Source: Sphingomonadales bacterium
Lineage (GTDB): Bacteria > Pseudomonadota > Alphaproteobacteria > Sphingomonadales > Sphingomonadaceae
DNA: 64,000 bases
Direction: 5' to 3'
Assembly: GCA_016704425.1 (NCBI GenBank)
Contig: JADJAC010000011.1
Span: 558,001 to 622,000, forward strand
Position 1 is the first letter of the stretch. The number at the start of each line of letters is the position of its first letter. The notes under the pieces were generated by a model, which had not been told where the DNA came from, ran no database searches, and saw only the letters and a list, made by a program, of their open reading frames with translations. Shown piece by piece: positions 50,062 to 59,407 of the stretch. The position numbers and the translations under genes are program-made.

Positions 50062-51224
50062 GGGCGAGAGCGCCCTACGCAAGCGATCCGGCCGCCAGCA
50101 AGGGACGGCAACATCTGGAAGCCCTTGGCGAAACTCGCGGTCCAAGGACCGCGTTTCAACGCGACCGTGATCGCATCATTCACTCGATTGCCTTTCGGCG
50201 CCTGCGGCACAAGACACAGGTGTTTGTCGCACCCGATGGCGATCATTTTCGCGTCCGCCTGACTCACAGTCTCGAAGTTGCCCAGATAGGTCGAACGATC
50301 GCCCGGGTGCTTGGTCTCGATGAGGATCTCACCGAGGCGCTGTGCCTTGCCCATGACATCGGGCACCCGCCGTTCGGTCATGCTGGAGAAGATGCGCTGA
50401 CAGATGCCTTGTCTGACGCCGGGGGGTTCGATCACAATGGCCATACGCTTCGCGTCTTGACCTATCTTGAGGCACCTTATCCCCGCTGGCGCGGGCTCAA
50501 TCTGACCTGGGAGGCACTTGAGGGTCTCGCAAAGCACAACGGTCCTGTCCTTAGTCCTGGCTGGGAAATGGCTATGGTCGACAAGACTTTCCCATTGGAA
50601 TTATCAAGCCATGCCTCACTCGAGGCGCAAGTCGCAGCCGTCTCGGACGACATTGCCTATGACAATCATGATATTGACGACGGCCTGCGTGCCGGGTTGA
50701 TCGATTTTGAGGAGCTCCTGACCGTTCCGCTTGTGAAAGCCGGATGGGAGCACGTCCTTCGTCGCTACCCCGACGTCGAAACAGACCGGCTGCGCGCAGA
50801 ACTGATCCGGCAGCAGATCGGGACTATGGTCAATGATGTCATCGAAGAAACGCGCGCCAATATTGCAGACTCAGGCGTCCGCTCCGTTGTCGATGTGCGG
50901 GGGGCAGGGCGCCCGCTTGCCGGCTTTTCCAAGGCGATTGCGGAGGAGGAGGCCGAACTCAAGTCCTTCATGTACGCCCGGCTCTATCACCATCCCCGGC
51001 AACTCGAGGCTGCGGCGCTTGCGCGGCAGATCATATCTGGCCTGTTTGCCGCCTATGATGCGGATCCCCGGGGCTTGCCGATCGAATGGCAGCAGGATCT
51101 GCCGGACGGGCCGAGCGAACGGGCACGTCATATTGCCGACTTCATCGCCGGCATGACCGATCGTTATGCGATTGGATGTTATCGCCGACTGGTGGGTGAG
51201 ATCGCGCTGCCTGAGGGCTTCTGA
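50058..51224 (+). CDS. dgt: dGTP triphosphohydrolase-like protein (HD domain)
   Basis: 388 residues. HD-superfamily enzyme of the dGTPase-like group, which cleaves dNTPs to nucleoside and triphosphate. Seen: RTAFQRDRDRIIHSIAFRRLRHKTQVF, RLTHSLEVAQIGRTIAR (His), the AHDIGHPPFGHAGED metal motif and DDIAYDNHDIDDG. ATG 50058 overlaps the SPOR gene stop; the longer open frame lies inside that gene. Its 3' end overlaps the PilZ gene by 46 bp on the other strand. Confidence 0.92.
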   Translation: MRARAPYASDPAASKGRQHLEALGETRGPRTAFQRDRDRIIHSIAFRRLRHKTQVFVAPDGDHFRVRLTHSLEVAQIGRTIARVLGLDEDLTEALCLAHDIGHPPFGHAGEDALTDALSDAGGFDHNGHTLRVLTYLEAPYPRWRGLNLTWEALEGLAKHNGPVLSPGWEMAMVDKTFPLELSSHASLEAQVAAVSDDIAYDNHDIDDGLRAGLIDFEELLTVPLVKAGWEHVLRRYPDVETDRLRAELIRQQIGTMVNDVIEETRANIADSGVRSVVDVRGAGRPLAGFSKAIAEEEAELKSFMYARLYHHPRQLEAAALARQIISGLFAAYDADPRGLPIEWQQDLPDGPSERARHIADFIAGMTDRYAIGCYRRLVGEIALPEGF

Positions 51225-51646
51225 GACGGGTCGACGGGCTGGGTCTCAATTTCATGATATTCGGCATCGCGGAAAAATTCGAACACCATCATGTTTTCGA
51301 ACTTGGGATCAAGAGGCAGATCATAGTCGGCAGACCGAAAGCCGTCCTTGGCAAGGCCAATCGCGATGACATCAATCTCTTCATCCAGGCTGACCCCGAA
51401 TCGGCGGCCGACGCGCCAGCGGACAGTTCCGCTCACATCGCCGAACTGCCCGAGCGAGACCGTTACCGTTTCATCAAGCTCCGGGGGCTGGACAGCGCGG
51501 CAGGCAAGCCCAAACGCCGACAGGTTCATGATCACGATACGTTGCGGACCGCAGTTTTCGGAAGCCATGAGTCCGACCAGGAACCGTTTCTGTCGGCCAT
51601 CGCGCTTGCGGCACGGAATTGGCCTTGTTTGGGACTGTTCGCCCAT
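51179..51646 (-). CDS. PilZ domain protein
   Basis: About 155 residues. A PilZ fold, the c-di-GMP receptor domain: a basic RKRDGRQKRF stretch with RxxxR-like spacing, the NLSAFGLACRA strand (D/NxSxxG motif) and GTVRWRVGRRFGVSLDEEID. The C-terminal ~40 residues are polar. The start at 51646 gives the usual PilZ lead-in; the frame is open to 51703 but the extra residues are Arg/Ser-rich. It is a plausible effector for the three GGDEF-EAL proteins. Confidence 0.85.
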   Translation of the reverse strand: MGEQSQTRPIPCRKRDGRQKRFLVGLMASENCGPQRIVIMNLSAFGLACRAVQPPELDETVTVSLGQFGDVSGTVRWRVGRRFGVSLDEEIDVIAIGLAKDGFRSADYDLPLDPKFENMMVFEFFRDAEYHEIETQPVDPSQKPSGSAISPTSRR

Positions 51647-51735
51647 GTTTCGACTTCCGCCTCTTGCGCTGCAACTTCCGCGACGCACGTATGCGGCGCA
51701 CATCGAAAAGAGAAACGCCCTGCAGGGCCAAAGCT

Positions 51736-52491
51736 TTAGCGGGGTTTGCGGAAACGGTAGATGAACTGGTCGGTCTTGCCGCGAATTGCCGGATCGAAGA
51801 CGAGCGCTGTGTGCGGATCGTCTGCGTTTCGCAGCAGGGAGGATTCGCCTTCGAACCTGAAACCAGCCTTTTCCAGTTCCGCGCGAACCGTGGCCGGATC
51901 GATCCGGTGAAGGGCATTTGAGTCCCTGGTGCCGGACCCTGCAGCAGCGGCGTGATCAATGACCAGCAAGACTCCCCCCGGTTTCAAAGCGTTGAACAGA
52001 GCCGCATCGACTTTGTCGGCCAGACCTGCCGGAAAGGCAGCCAGGTGCAAGTCATGATAATTCTGCGCCGTGAAAATCAGGTCCACCGCCTCTGGAAAGG
52101 CAAGCGTGCCAAGCGGGCCACTGAGGGGCGCAACATTCGGATATGCATCCGCCACCGTCTTTTGATCCACACCATATTGCGCGCGGAAACTGATGAATTC
52201 GGCAGGCTGATAGGCAAAAACCTTGCCCTTGGGTCCCACAGTCCTGGCAAGGAGGCGCGAGAAATATCCACCGCCCATGATGAAATCTATGACCTTGTCC
52301 CGCGGCTTCACCTGCGCGAATTCAAGGATGTCTGCCGGCTTGCGCGCATCGTCCCGTTTCACGTCGTCGGCTGGACGCGCAGGATCGGAAATGGCGGCCG
52401 CAACGGCCTTCTTGGCACGCGCCGCGGAACCGGCGTGAGAGGGAGCGGAAATCAGAAGAGCGCAAATCGCGACTGTGTGCAAAAGCTTCAT
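51736..52491 (-). CDS. Exported class I methyltransferase-like protein
   Basis: 251 residues. The N-terminus (MKLLHTVAICALLISAPSHAG) is a signal peptide. The Rossmann part has DKVIDFIMGGGYFSRLLART (motif I), DLIFTAQNYHDLHL and ALKPGGVLLVIDH. It is similar in layout to the protein at 15817-16701 (both match the COG4798-like pattern) but divergent in sequence. A SAM enzyme outside the cytoplasm would be unusual. It lies downstream of der on the same strand (66-bp gap). Confidence 0.8.
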   Translation of the reverse strand: MKLLHTVAICALLISAPSHAGSAARAKKAVAAAISDPARPADDVKRDDARKPADILEFAQVKPRDKVIDFIMGGGYFSRLLARTVGPKGKVFAYQPAEFISFRAQYGVDQKTVADAYPNVAPLSGPLGTLAFPEAVDLIFTAQNYHDLHLAAFPAGLADKVDAALFNALKPGGVLLVIDHAAAAGSGTRDSNALHRIDPATVRAELEKAGFRFEGESSLLRNADDPHTALVFDPAIRGKTDQFIYRFRKPR

Positions 52492-52557
52492 GGCATGGCC
52501 TTGATAGAGAGAATTGGCGGAGGTTATCGCCAGTTCCGGCGAGCGTCCAGCGTCAGC

Positions 52558-53934
52558 TCAGTTCGCTTGCTTCCCGAACGGGTTCTTCGGTGCTCTCAAG
52601 GTGAGGCGAACAGGCACCGCGCCAAAGCCAAGTTCGCGTCGAATGCCGTTCACGAGATAGCGGCGGTAGCTTTCGGGCAATTCGTCGACACGGGTTCCAA
52701 AAATCACGAAACTGGGCGGGCGGGTCTTGATCTGAGTCACATACCGAAGCTTGATCCGCTTGCCGCCCGGAGCTGGCGGGGGATTCTTCTCGATTGCAGT
52801 TTCGAACCAGCGGTTGAGAGTGCCGGTCGTGACGCGCTTGCTCCAGGCTTCGCGGGTCTCGAACGCAACTTGCAGCAACGTATCAATGCCCTTGCCGGTC
52901 GCGGCAGAAAGCGTCAGCAACGGCACGCCTTTGACTTGGGCAAAGCCCTCATCCAGTGCCGCGCGCACGCCCTGATAGAGCGGGGCGCCATTTTCCACCG
53001 TATCCCATTTGTTGAGCGCAATGATCATCGCCCGGCCTTCGGAAAAGATCTGGTCCGCAATGCGCAGATCCTGGGCTTCCAGTCCACGCGTTGCATCAAG
53101 AAGCAGCACGACAACTTCAGCGAAATCAATGGCGTGGCGGGTGTCGGCAGCCGACAGCTTTTCGAGCTTGTCATCAACCTTGGATTTCTTGCGCAGCCCT
53201 GCCGTGTCGATCAGCCGCACCTGCCGGTCCCGCCCTTCGCTGTCTCGCCAGTTCCAGTCGATCGAGATCGAGTCACGGGTAATGCCGGCTTCGGGTCCGG
53301 TGATCATCCGGTCTTCGCCCAGCATCTTGTTGACCAGCGTCGATTTGCCTGCATTTGGCCGTCCGACAATGGCGAGTTTCAAGGGAGCGTCGGGGCTCTC
53401 TTCATCAAATTCTTCTTCTTCGATTTCATCACGCTCAAGATGCGGCAAAAGGGCCGAAAACAGCTCGGAAAGTCCTTCACCATGCTCGGCGCTGAACGCA
53501 ATCGGATCGCCGAAGCCAAGCGAATAGGATTCCAGAATGCCATTCTCGCTCGCCCGGCCCTCAGCCTTGTTTGCAAGGAGGACAACTGGCGTTTTCGAAC
53601 CCCTCAACCAGCGGCCGATTTCTTCGTCGAGCGGAACCACCCCTGCCCGTGCGTCGATCACGAACAGGGCGACATCGGCGCTGTTGACGGCAGCTTCGGT
53701 CTGCGCCCGCATCCTGCCGGGCAGGCTTTGCGGGTCGTCTTCCTCAAAGCCTGCGGTGTCAATGATCCGGAAATTGAGCCCGAGAAGTTCGGCATCGCCT
53801 TCGCGCCGGTCGCGCGTGACGCCGGGCCGATCATCGACCAAGGCAAGCTTCTTGCCGACAAGTCGGTTGAAAAGCGTCGACTTCCCGACGTTTGGCCGCC
53901 CGATGATGGCGACCACGGGGAGGGTGGTGGCCAT
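52558..53934 (-). CDS. der: Ribosome biogenesis GTPase Der
   Basis: 458 residues with two G domains and a KH-like C-terminus. First G domain: IIGRPNVGKSTLFNRL, DRPGVTRDR, NKAEG. Second: IVGRPNAGKSTLVNKML, DTAGLRKKSK, NKWD. The KH part starts near 350. Der assists 50S subunit assembly. It follows bamB (17-bp gap), the same order as in many proteobacteria. Confidence 0.97.
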   Translation of the reverse strand: MATTLPVVAIIGRPNVGKSTLFNRLVGKKLALVDDRPGVTRDRREGDAELLGLNFRIIDTAGFEEDDPQSLPGRMRAQTEAAVNSADVALFVIDARAGVVPLDEEIGRWLRGSKTPVVLLANKAEGRASENGILESYSLGFGDPIAFSAEHGEGLSELFSALLPHLERDEIEEEEFDEESPDAPLKLAIVGRPNAGKSTLVNKMLGEDRMITGPEAGITRDSISIDWNWRDSEGRDRQVRLIDTAGLRKKSKVDDKLEKLSAADTRHAIDFAEVVVLLLDATRGLEAQDLRIADQIFSEGRAMIIALNKWDTVENGAPLYQGVRAALDEGFAQVKGVPLLTLSAATGKGIDTLLQVAFETREAWSKRVTTGTLNRWFETAIEKNPPPAPGGKRIKLRYVTQIKTRPPSFVIFGTRVDELPESYRRYLVNGIRRELGFGAVPVRLTLRAPKNPFGKQAN

Positions 53935-53951
53935 CTCTGCCCCCTTCTGCC

Positions 53952-55298
53952 CTAGCGCCAGGCCGTCAGATGACCGTCATTGGTCAACACATAGAGCGTG
54001 TTGTTGGCAACAATCGGCGGAAGATAGACAGGCGCGCCTGCTTTGGTCTGGCTCTGCAAAGCGCCATTGGCAGGATTGATGTTGGCAAGCTGGCCTTCCG
54101 AACTTGCAACGATCAGCCTGTCACCAGCGAGGATCGGGCCGGTCCAGATGATGGGGCCCTTCTTCTTCTTTTCCTTGTGGTAGCGCGGGAGCTGCGACAA
54201 CCAGCGGACCTTGCCAGTCGCACGCGACAGGCAGAGCAGTCGCGCCTGATCGTCGACGACGAAAACCCACTCGCCAGCCACCCAGGGTGTTGCGATTCCG
54301 GCGACGTTGATTTCCCACAATCGCTGCCCGGTCACGAGTTCCATGCTGACCATGCGTCCGCCTTGCCCGATGGCAAAAATGCGGCCGCGATCGATGACCG
54401 GGCTTGCATCCACATCGGAAAGGCTGGCCACGGACGTCGAAATGCTCGTGCGCGACAGCGCGTCAGCCCAGAGCGATCGTCCGTTCTCATAGCGATAGGC
54501 GTTGAGTTCGCCCGAGGAGAAGCCTGCTACAACGCTTCCCTGCGCGACGGCCGGGGCACCGACGCCAAAAACGCCCGAAACTTCCAATGAGGCTGCTTCA
54601 TTCCAGACCTGATCACCATTTGCTTGTCTGAGCGCGAATATCTGGTTGTCCTGGCTCATGACATAAACCTGGCCATTCGAAATCGACGGGGCGCCGCGTA
54701 GTGGCCCTCCGGGCCGCACCTTCCAGATCTGCTTGCCGTCGGCCGCATTGAATGCGGCAACGTCGCCCAAACCGGAGGTGGCGAAAAGCTTGCCATCGTC
54801 ATAGCTCACGCCGCCGCCGAACAGCGAGCCCTTGTCTTTGGAAAGGTCGTCCGAGCTAGCATCGCCAATCTGGCGGACCCAGAGAGTCGCGCCGGAATTT
54901 GCGTCAAAGGCGTAGAGCTTGGCCCGGACATCGACGACGAAAATCTTTCCTTCGGCCACGATTGGCGAAGCTGCCAGACGCGCGGATTTGCTGGTGCCTT
55001 CGATCTTGGCGGTCCACGCGACACCAATTGAGGTGCCGAGCCCGACATGGCCCATCATCTTTGGCCCGTTGCCGCCCGGCTGGGTCCATTCGGTGTTCAC
55101 TTCGGCAGGTGGAAGCAGGATTGCGACATCGGTCAGCGCGGGATCGACCTCGGCGTTCGATTCCGATGTCAGGATTGGAACCCGCTGACCAATCGTCGGG
55201 GTCTTTGGTCGCTTGCTGCCGCCACCGCCAAACACGCCGCACCCGGCCAGCGCGAGCGCCATCGTGCCGAGTATCAAACCGGTGCGAAACGTCTTCAT
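53952..55298 (-). CDS. bamB: Outer membrane assembly lipoprotein BamB-like
   Basis: 448 residues. Lipoprotein signal with LAGC, then an eight-bladed PQQ-like beta propeller; blades show AFDANSGATLWVRQ, AFNAADGKQIWKV and CLSRATGKVRWLSQ motifs. BamB helps fold outer membrane proteins with BamA. It overlaps the TPR gene by 4 bp (ATGA) and precedes der, a conserved grouping (yfgM-bamB-der in E. coli). Confidence 0.93.
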   Translation of the reverse strand: MKTFRTGLILGTMALALAGCGVFGGGGSKRPKTPTIGQRVPILTSESNAEVDPALTDVAILLPPAEVNTEWTQPGGNGPKMMGHVGLGTSIGVAWTAKIEGTSKSARLAASPIVAEGKIFVVDVRAKLYAFDANSGATLWVRQIGDASSDDLSKDKGSLFGGGVSYDDGKLFATSGLGDVAAFNAADGKQIWKVRPGGPLRGAPSISNGQVYVMSQDNQIFALRQANGDQVWNEAASLEVSGVFGVGAPAVAQGSVVAGFSSGELNAYRYENGRSLWADALSRTSISTSVASLSDVDASPVIDRGRIFAIGQGGRMVSMELVTGQRLWEINVAGIATPWVAGEWVFVVDDQARLLCLSRATGKVRWLSQLPRYHKEKKKKGPIIWTGPILAGDRLIVASSEGQLANINPANGALQSQTKAGAPVYLPPIVANNTLYVLTNDGHLTAWR

Positions 55299-55996
55299 TT
55301 GGTGACTTCCTTGGTTGGGAGGGGTGCCGAGTCTACCCCTAAACTCCCGGCCATCTGCACTGCACGTGAACGGATGGTTTCGGGTACATTTTCATCCTTG
55401 CCGATATCGGCAAACATTTTGCCTGCCAGTTCGGCCTTGCCCATTTTGAGATAGGCCGCAGCAACCATTTCGCCCGCACTTCCAAACCAGGGATTTCCCT
55501 TGGCGGCGAGCGGTCTCAACCGCGTGACGACCAGTTCGGGCTTGATCGAATCGAATTCGGCCGCTGTTTGACGGATCAGGGCCAGGTCGCGCCAAGGCTG
55601 GGGCACGCTTGTGTCGCTTGCCACCTCACCGTAAATTCTGGCGGCCCCGCTAAAATCGTCCTTTCCCAAGGCAACGCCAGCTTCAGCCATTTTCGCCGAC
55701 GCACGGTATCCGACATTTTTTGACCGGGTAAGCGGACCAAGTTTCGCCAGCGCGGCATCCGGATTGGCAGCCTGCAAATCGTCGAGAGCCTGGGAAAGCT
55801 GTTCGCCCTCAAGACCCGAGGCCTTGTTTTTCTCGGCCTGCCAGTAGAGCCACCCTCCCCAGGCGGCGAGGAGAAGCACAATGATCGCAATTCCCAGGCG
55901 GCCGTAGCGCTGCCAGAGCGATTGAAGCTCATCACGGCGCAATTCTTCATCGACTTCGCGCAAAAAAGCTTCTTGGGTAGGTGGCGTGGACGCCAA
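55295..55996 (-). CDS. Membrane-anchored TPR protein (YfgM-like)
   Basis: About 233 residues. A short cytoplasmic N-terminus with FLREVDEELRRDEL, one membrane helix (about 33-52) and TPR-like helices. In E. coli YfgM associates with the SecYEG/PpiD exit site. The TTG at 55996 is chosen since GGAG lies seven bases upstream and the protein then begins in the usual way; the longer frame adds a basic segment. It leads the TPR-bamB-der group. Confidence 0.85.
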   Translation of the reverse strand: MASTPPTQEAFLREVDEELRRDELQSLWQRYGRLGIAIIVLLLAAWGGWLYWQAEKNKASGLEGEQLSQALDDLQAANPDAALAKLGPLTRSKNVGYRASAKMAEAGVALGKDDFSGAARIYGEVASDTSVPQPWRDLALIRQTAAEFDSIKPELVVTRLRPLAAKGNPWFGSAGEMVAAAYLKMGKAELAGKMFADIGKDENVPETIRSRAVQMAGSLGVDSAPLPTKEVTK

Positions 55997-56059
55997 GACG
56001 GGTCTCCGGAAACAAGATTTGGCCCTCCTTAGCGATGGCATCGCTTGAGGGGAAGCGCC

Positions 56060-56929
56060 CTATTTCGGCTGATACGTCTGGTCTTGGGTCGGGAATGACC
56101 GGGAACGCACATCGGCGGCATATTGGGATGCAGCGTCCACGATTTCGTTTGCGACTTCATGATAGCGTTTGACGAACCTGGGGACACGATCGAACATCCC
56201 GAGCATATCGTCCGTAACGAGCACCTGGCCGTCGCAATCGGCTGACGCGCCAATGCCAATGACGGGGATGTCGACCGTCTGGGTCACTGCTTGCGCAAGG
56301 CTTTCAAGCACACCTTCAAGAACCATCGAGAATGCGCCTGCGTCCGCAACAGCCTTGGCATCCGCCAGTATCTTGGCGTGTTCTTCCTGCGATTGGCCTC
56401 TGGCGCCATATCCGCCGAGCGCATTCACGGCTTGTGGCGTAAGTCCGACATGCGCCATCACCGGAATGCCGCGTTCTGTCAGGAAACGGATTGTCGGCGC
56501 CATGGCCTCGCCGCCTTCAAGCTTGACGCCGGAGCATCCGGTTTCGGCGAGGATGCGGCTGGCAGAGAGAAAGGCCTGTTCCGGAGATGCCTCATAGCTG
56601 CCAAAGGGCATGTCGACGATGACGACGCTGTGGAAACTGCCCCGCACGACGGCCGCGCCATGCGCGCACATCATGTCGAGCGTCACCGCAAGCGTTGTCG
56701 GCAAACCATAAATAACCTGACCGAGCGAATCGCCGACAAGAAGAAGGTCGCAATAGGGATCGAGAAGCTGCGCCATGCGGGCCGTATAGGCAGTCAGCAT
56801 GACAAGCGGTTCTTCTGTCCGGCCTTCGAACTTGCGGCGCTGGATCAACGGCACCGTCAAACGCTTCATTGGCGTCGGGGTCGGGTTTGCGCGCGACGTC
56901 GATGTGTCGAGTGTGAATGTCGTGGACAT
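56060..56929 (-). CDS. panB: 3-methyl-2-oxobutanoate hydroxymethyltransferase
   Basis: 289 residues. The first step of pantothenate synthesis: it adds a hydroxymethyl group from methylene-THF to 2-oxoisovalerate. Seen: LTAYTARMAQLLD, VGDSLGQVIYG (metal site), KLEGGEAMAPTI, HVGLTPQAVNALGGY and IPVIGIGASADCDGQ. ATG 56929 is used; the frame extends further but without family sequence. Its substrate is also the substrate of the dehydrogenase encoded divergently at 57096. Confidence 0.97.
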   Translation of the reverse strand: MSTTFTLDTSTSRANPTPTPMKRLTVPLIQRRKFEGRTEEPLVMLTAYTARMAQLLDPYCDLLLVGDSLGQVIYGLPTTLAVTLDMMCAHGAAVVRGSFHSVVIVDMPFGSYEASPEQAFLSASRILAETGCSGVKLEGGEAMAPTIRFLTERGIPVMAHVGLTPQAVNALGGYGARGQSQEEHAKILADAKAVADAGAFSMVLEGVLESLAQAVTQTVDIPVIGIGASADCDGQVLVTDDMLGMFDRVPRFVKRYHEVANEIVDAASQYAADVRSRSFPTQDQTYQPK

Positions 56930-57095
56930 GAATCCGGTCTGCCGCTTGCTGTGAAATTGGGGTGCCCAGATATGGCACCTGACGCTCCAAGGCAATTCAG
57001 GCTTTTGCTTCGTCGGATGCGGGCTTTGCAATTGCCGTTCGCGCGCGGCAAGATTCAGGTGGATTATTGCCTCGCGTAATTTTATTGCGTGGAGA

Positions 57096-58376
57096 ATGTC
57101 TCGCTCAAACTTGCCGCCGCTCCGGCTTCACGTCCCAGAACCGCCTGCGCGGCCGGGCGAAGAGGCTGATTTCTCGCATATCGATATCCTGCCTGCCGGC
57201 GTGACACCGCGACCGGATAGTGCGGCCGACTCCGCGACAATGCGCGACCTGGCTTATGGTCTGGTCCGTGTGCTCGACGACGAGGGGAACGCCGTCGGGC
57301 CCTGGAATCCGCGGCTCAGCCCGGACGTCTTGCGCCGCATGCTTCGTGCGATGGCACTGACCCGCGCCTTTGATGATCGCATGTTCCGTGCGCAGCGGCA
57401 GGGCAAGACCAGTTTCTACATGAAGAGCCTCGGCGAAGAGGCGGTTTCCATCGGCGCGGCCTTCGCGCTCCAGCGCGACGACATGTGCTTCCCCTCCTAC
57501 CGCCAGCAAGGTATCCTGATTGCCCGCGACTGGGATCTGGTCGACATGATGAACCAGATCTATTCCAACAAGGGCGATCGCCTGAAGGGCCGGCAGCTGC
57601 CGATCATGTATTCGGCGAAGGACGCGAGTTTCTTTTCCATTTCAGGAAACCTCACGACACAGGTTCCGCAAGCGGTCGGCTGGGCCATGGCAAGTGCAGC
57701 CCGGGGCGACACGCGGATCGCGGCAAGCTGGTGCGGCGAAGGTTCTACCGCGGAAGGAGACTTCCATGCCGCGCTCACATTTGCGACTGTTTACCGCGCA
57801 CCCGTCGTCCTGAATGTCGTGAACAACCAATGGGCGATCAGTTCCTTTGCCGGCTTTGCAGGCGCGGAATCGACGACCTTTGCCGCCCGCGCCGTCGGCT
57901 ACGGCATTGCTGGACTCAGGATAGACGGCAATGACGCTCTTGCAGTCTATGCAGCGACGGCCTGGGCGGCAGAACGGGCAAGGACCAATCATGGCCCGAC
58001 ATTGATCGAGCATTTCACCTATCGTGCCGAAGGCCATTCGACGTCTGATGACCCTTCGGCCTATCGCTCCTCTGAGGAACGGAGCAAATGGCCGCTGGGC
58101 GATCCGGTCGCGCGACTGAAGGCCCATCTTATCGCCATCGGTGAATGGGATGAAGCGCGTCACGCGGCGCAAGACCTTGAGTTGGCCGAACAGGTCAAGG
58201 CTGCTGCAAAGGCTGCCGAGAAGAACGGCATTCTCGGGCATGGCATGCACCAGCCATTTGCCACGATGTTCGAGGATGTGTTCGAAGACATGCCCTGGCA
58301 TTTGAAGGAACAATCCGCCCAGATGATGAGTGAACGGATGCGCAAGTGGCCCAAACCGGGCGAGGGGCCCCGCTGA
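57096..58376 (+). CDS. bkdA1: Branched-chain 2-oxoacid dehydrogenase E1 alpha
   Basis: 426 residues. Thiamine diphosphate-dependent decarboxylase subunit, oxidising 2-oxo acids of Val, Leu and Ile. Seen: LTRAFDDRMFRAQRQGK, YMKSLGEEAVSIG, FPSYRQQG, the TPP motif GEGSTAEGDFHAAL ending VNNQWAIS, and the regulated-loop-like YRAEGHSTSDDPSAY. It starts the operon; the E1 beta ATG shares a base with its stop. Confidence 0.95.
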   Translation: MSRSNLPPLRLHVPEPPARPGEEADFSHIDILPAGVTPRPDSAADSATMRDLAYGLVRVLDDEGNAVGPWNPRLSPDVLRRMLRAMALTRAFDDRMFRAQRQGKTSFYMKSLGEEAVSIGAAFALQRDDMCFPSYRQQGILIARDWDLVDMMNQIYSNKGDRLKGRQLPIMYSAKDASFFSISGNLTTQVPQAVGWAMASAARGDTRIAASWCGEGSTAEGDFHAALTFATVYRAPVVLNVVNNQWAISSFAGFAGAESTTFAARAVGYGIAGLRIDGNDALAVYAATAWAAERARTNHGPTLIEHFTYRAEGHSTSDDPSAYRSSEERSKWPLGDPVARLKAHLIAIGEWDEARHAAQDLELAEQVKAAAKAAEKNGILGHGMHQPFATMFEDVFEDMPWHLKEQSAQMMSERMRKWPKPGEGPR

Positions 58377-59404
58377 TGCCCGACGCACCCGCAACGAACA
58401 TGAACATGATCGAGGCCATCAACGATGCCTTGTCAGTCGCCATGGAACGCGATCTCGACGTCACCGTGCTCGGCGAAGATGTCGGCTATTTCGGCGGCGT
58501 GTTTCGCGCGACGGCTGGCTTGCAGAAGACATATGGCAAGACGCGCGTGTTCGACACGCCGATCACGGAGTGCGGGATTGTCGGCGTCGCTGTCGGGATG
58601 GCCGCCTATGGTCTCAGGCCCGTGCCGGAAATCCAGTTTGCCGACTATATCTATCCCGCGCTCGATCAGCTGGTCAGCGAGGCGGCGCGGCTGCGCTATC
58701 GGTCTGCGGGCGAATTCCCGATGCCCATCACGGTGCGCTCGCCCTTCGGCGGCGGCATCTTCGGCGGACAGACCCACAGCCAGAGCCCGGAGGCCATTTT
58801 CACGCATGTCTGCGGCCTGAAGACCGTCATTCCCTCGACGCCCTATGATGCCAAGGGACTTTTGCTGGCGGCGATCGAGGACAATGATCCGGTTATCTTC
58901 TTTGAACCAAAGCGCATCTACAACGGCCCGTTTGACGGGCATTATGATCGCCCGGTCCAGCCTTGGGCCAAGCATCCGGCAAGCCTTGTGCCGAGTGGCC
59001 ATTATACGATCCCGCTCGGCAAGGCGGCCCTTGTCCGCGAAGGGCAGGACCTGACCGTGCTTGCCTATGGCACAATGGTTCATGTGGCGCTCTCTGTTGT
59101 CGAGGAACTCGGCGTGGACGCCGATGTGGTCGATCTGCGGACCTTGATGCCGCTTGATATCGAAACAATCGAATCGTCCGTCAAAAAGACCGGCCGCTGT
59201 CTCGTCATTCATGAAGCGACCCGCACCGGCGGCTTCGGTGCCGAACTCTCGGCGCTCGTCCAGGAGCGGTGCTTCTACTATCTCGAGGCGCCCGTGGAAC
59301 GTGTGACGGGGTTTGACACACCCTATCCGCACAGCCTCGAATGGGCCTATTTCCCGGGGCCGATCCGGATCGGCATGGCGATTGAAAAAGTGATGAAGGA
59401 CTGA
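58376..59404 (+). CDS. bkdA2: Branched-chain 2-oxoacid dehydrogenase E1 beta
   Basis: 342 residues. Beta subunit of the E1 heterotetramer. Seen: NMIEAINDALSVAMERD, VLGEDVGYFGGVFRAT, FDTPITECGIVGVAVG, SPFGGGIFGGQTHSQSPEAIF and YDAKGLLLAAIEDNDPVIFFEPKR. The ATG at 58376 follows the E1 alpha stop (TGATG). The E2 gene starts three bases after its own stop. Confidence 0.96.
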   Translation: MPDAPATNMNMIEAINDALSVAMERDLDVTVLGEDVGYFGGVFRATAGLQKTYGKTRVFDTPITECGIVGVAVGMAAYGLRPVPEIQFADYIYPALDQLVSEAARLRYRSAGEFPMPITVRSPFGGGIFGGQTHSQSPEAIFTHVCGLKTVIPSTPYDAKGLLLAAIEDNDPVIFFEPKRIYNGPFDGHYDRPVQPWAKHPASLVPSGHYTIPLGKAALVREGQDLTVLAYGTMVHVALSVVEELGVDADVVDLRTLMPLDIETIESSVKKTGRCLVIHEATRTGGFGAELSALVQERCFYYLEAPVERVTGFDTPYPHSLEWAYFPGPIRIGMAIEKVMKD

Positions 59405-59407
59405 TCG

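Noticed and set aside
51952..53955. 667-codon plus-strand frame opposite der and the methyltransferase-like gene
   Set aside because: Antisense to der, which has complete GTPase motifs; the frame crosses two real genes and an intergenic gap.
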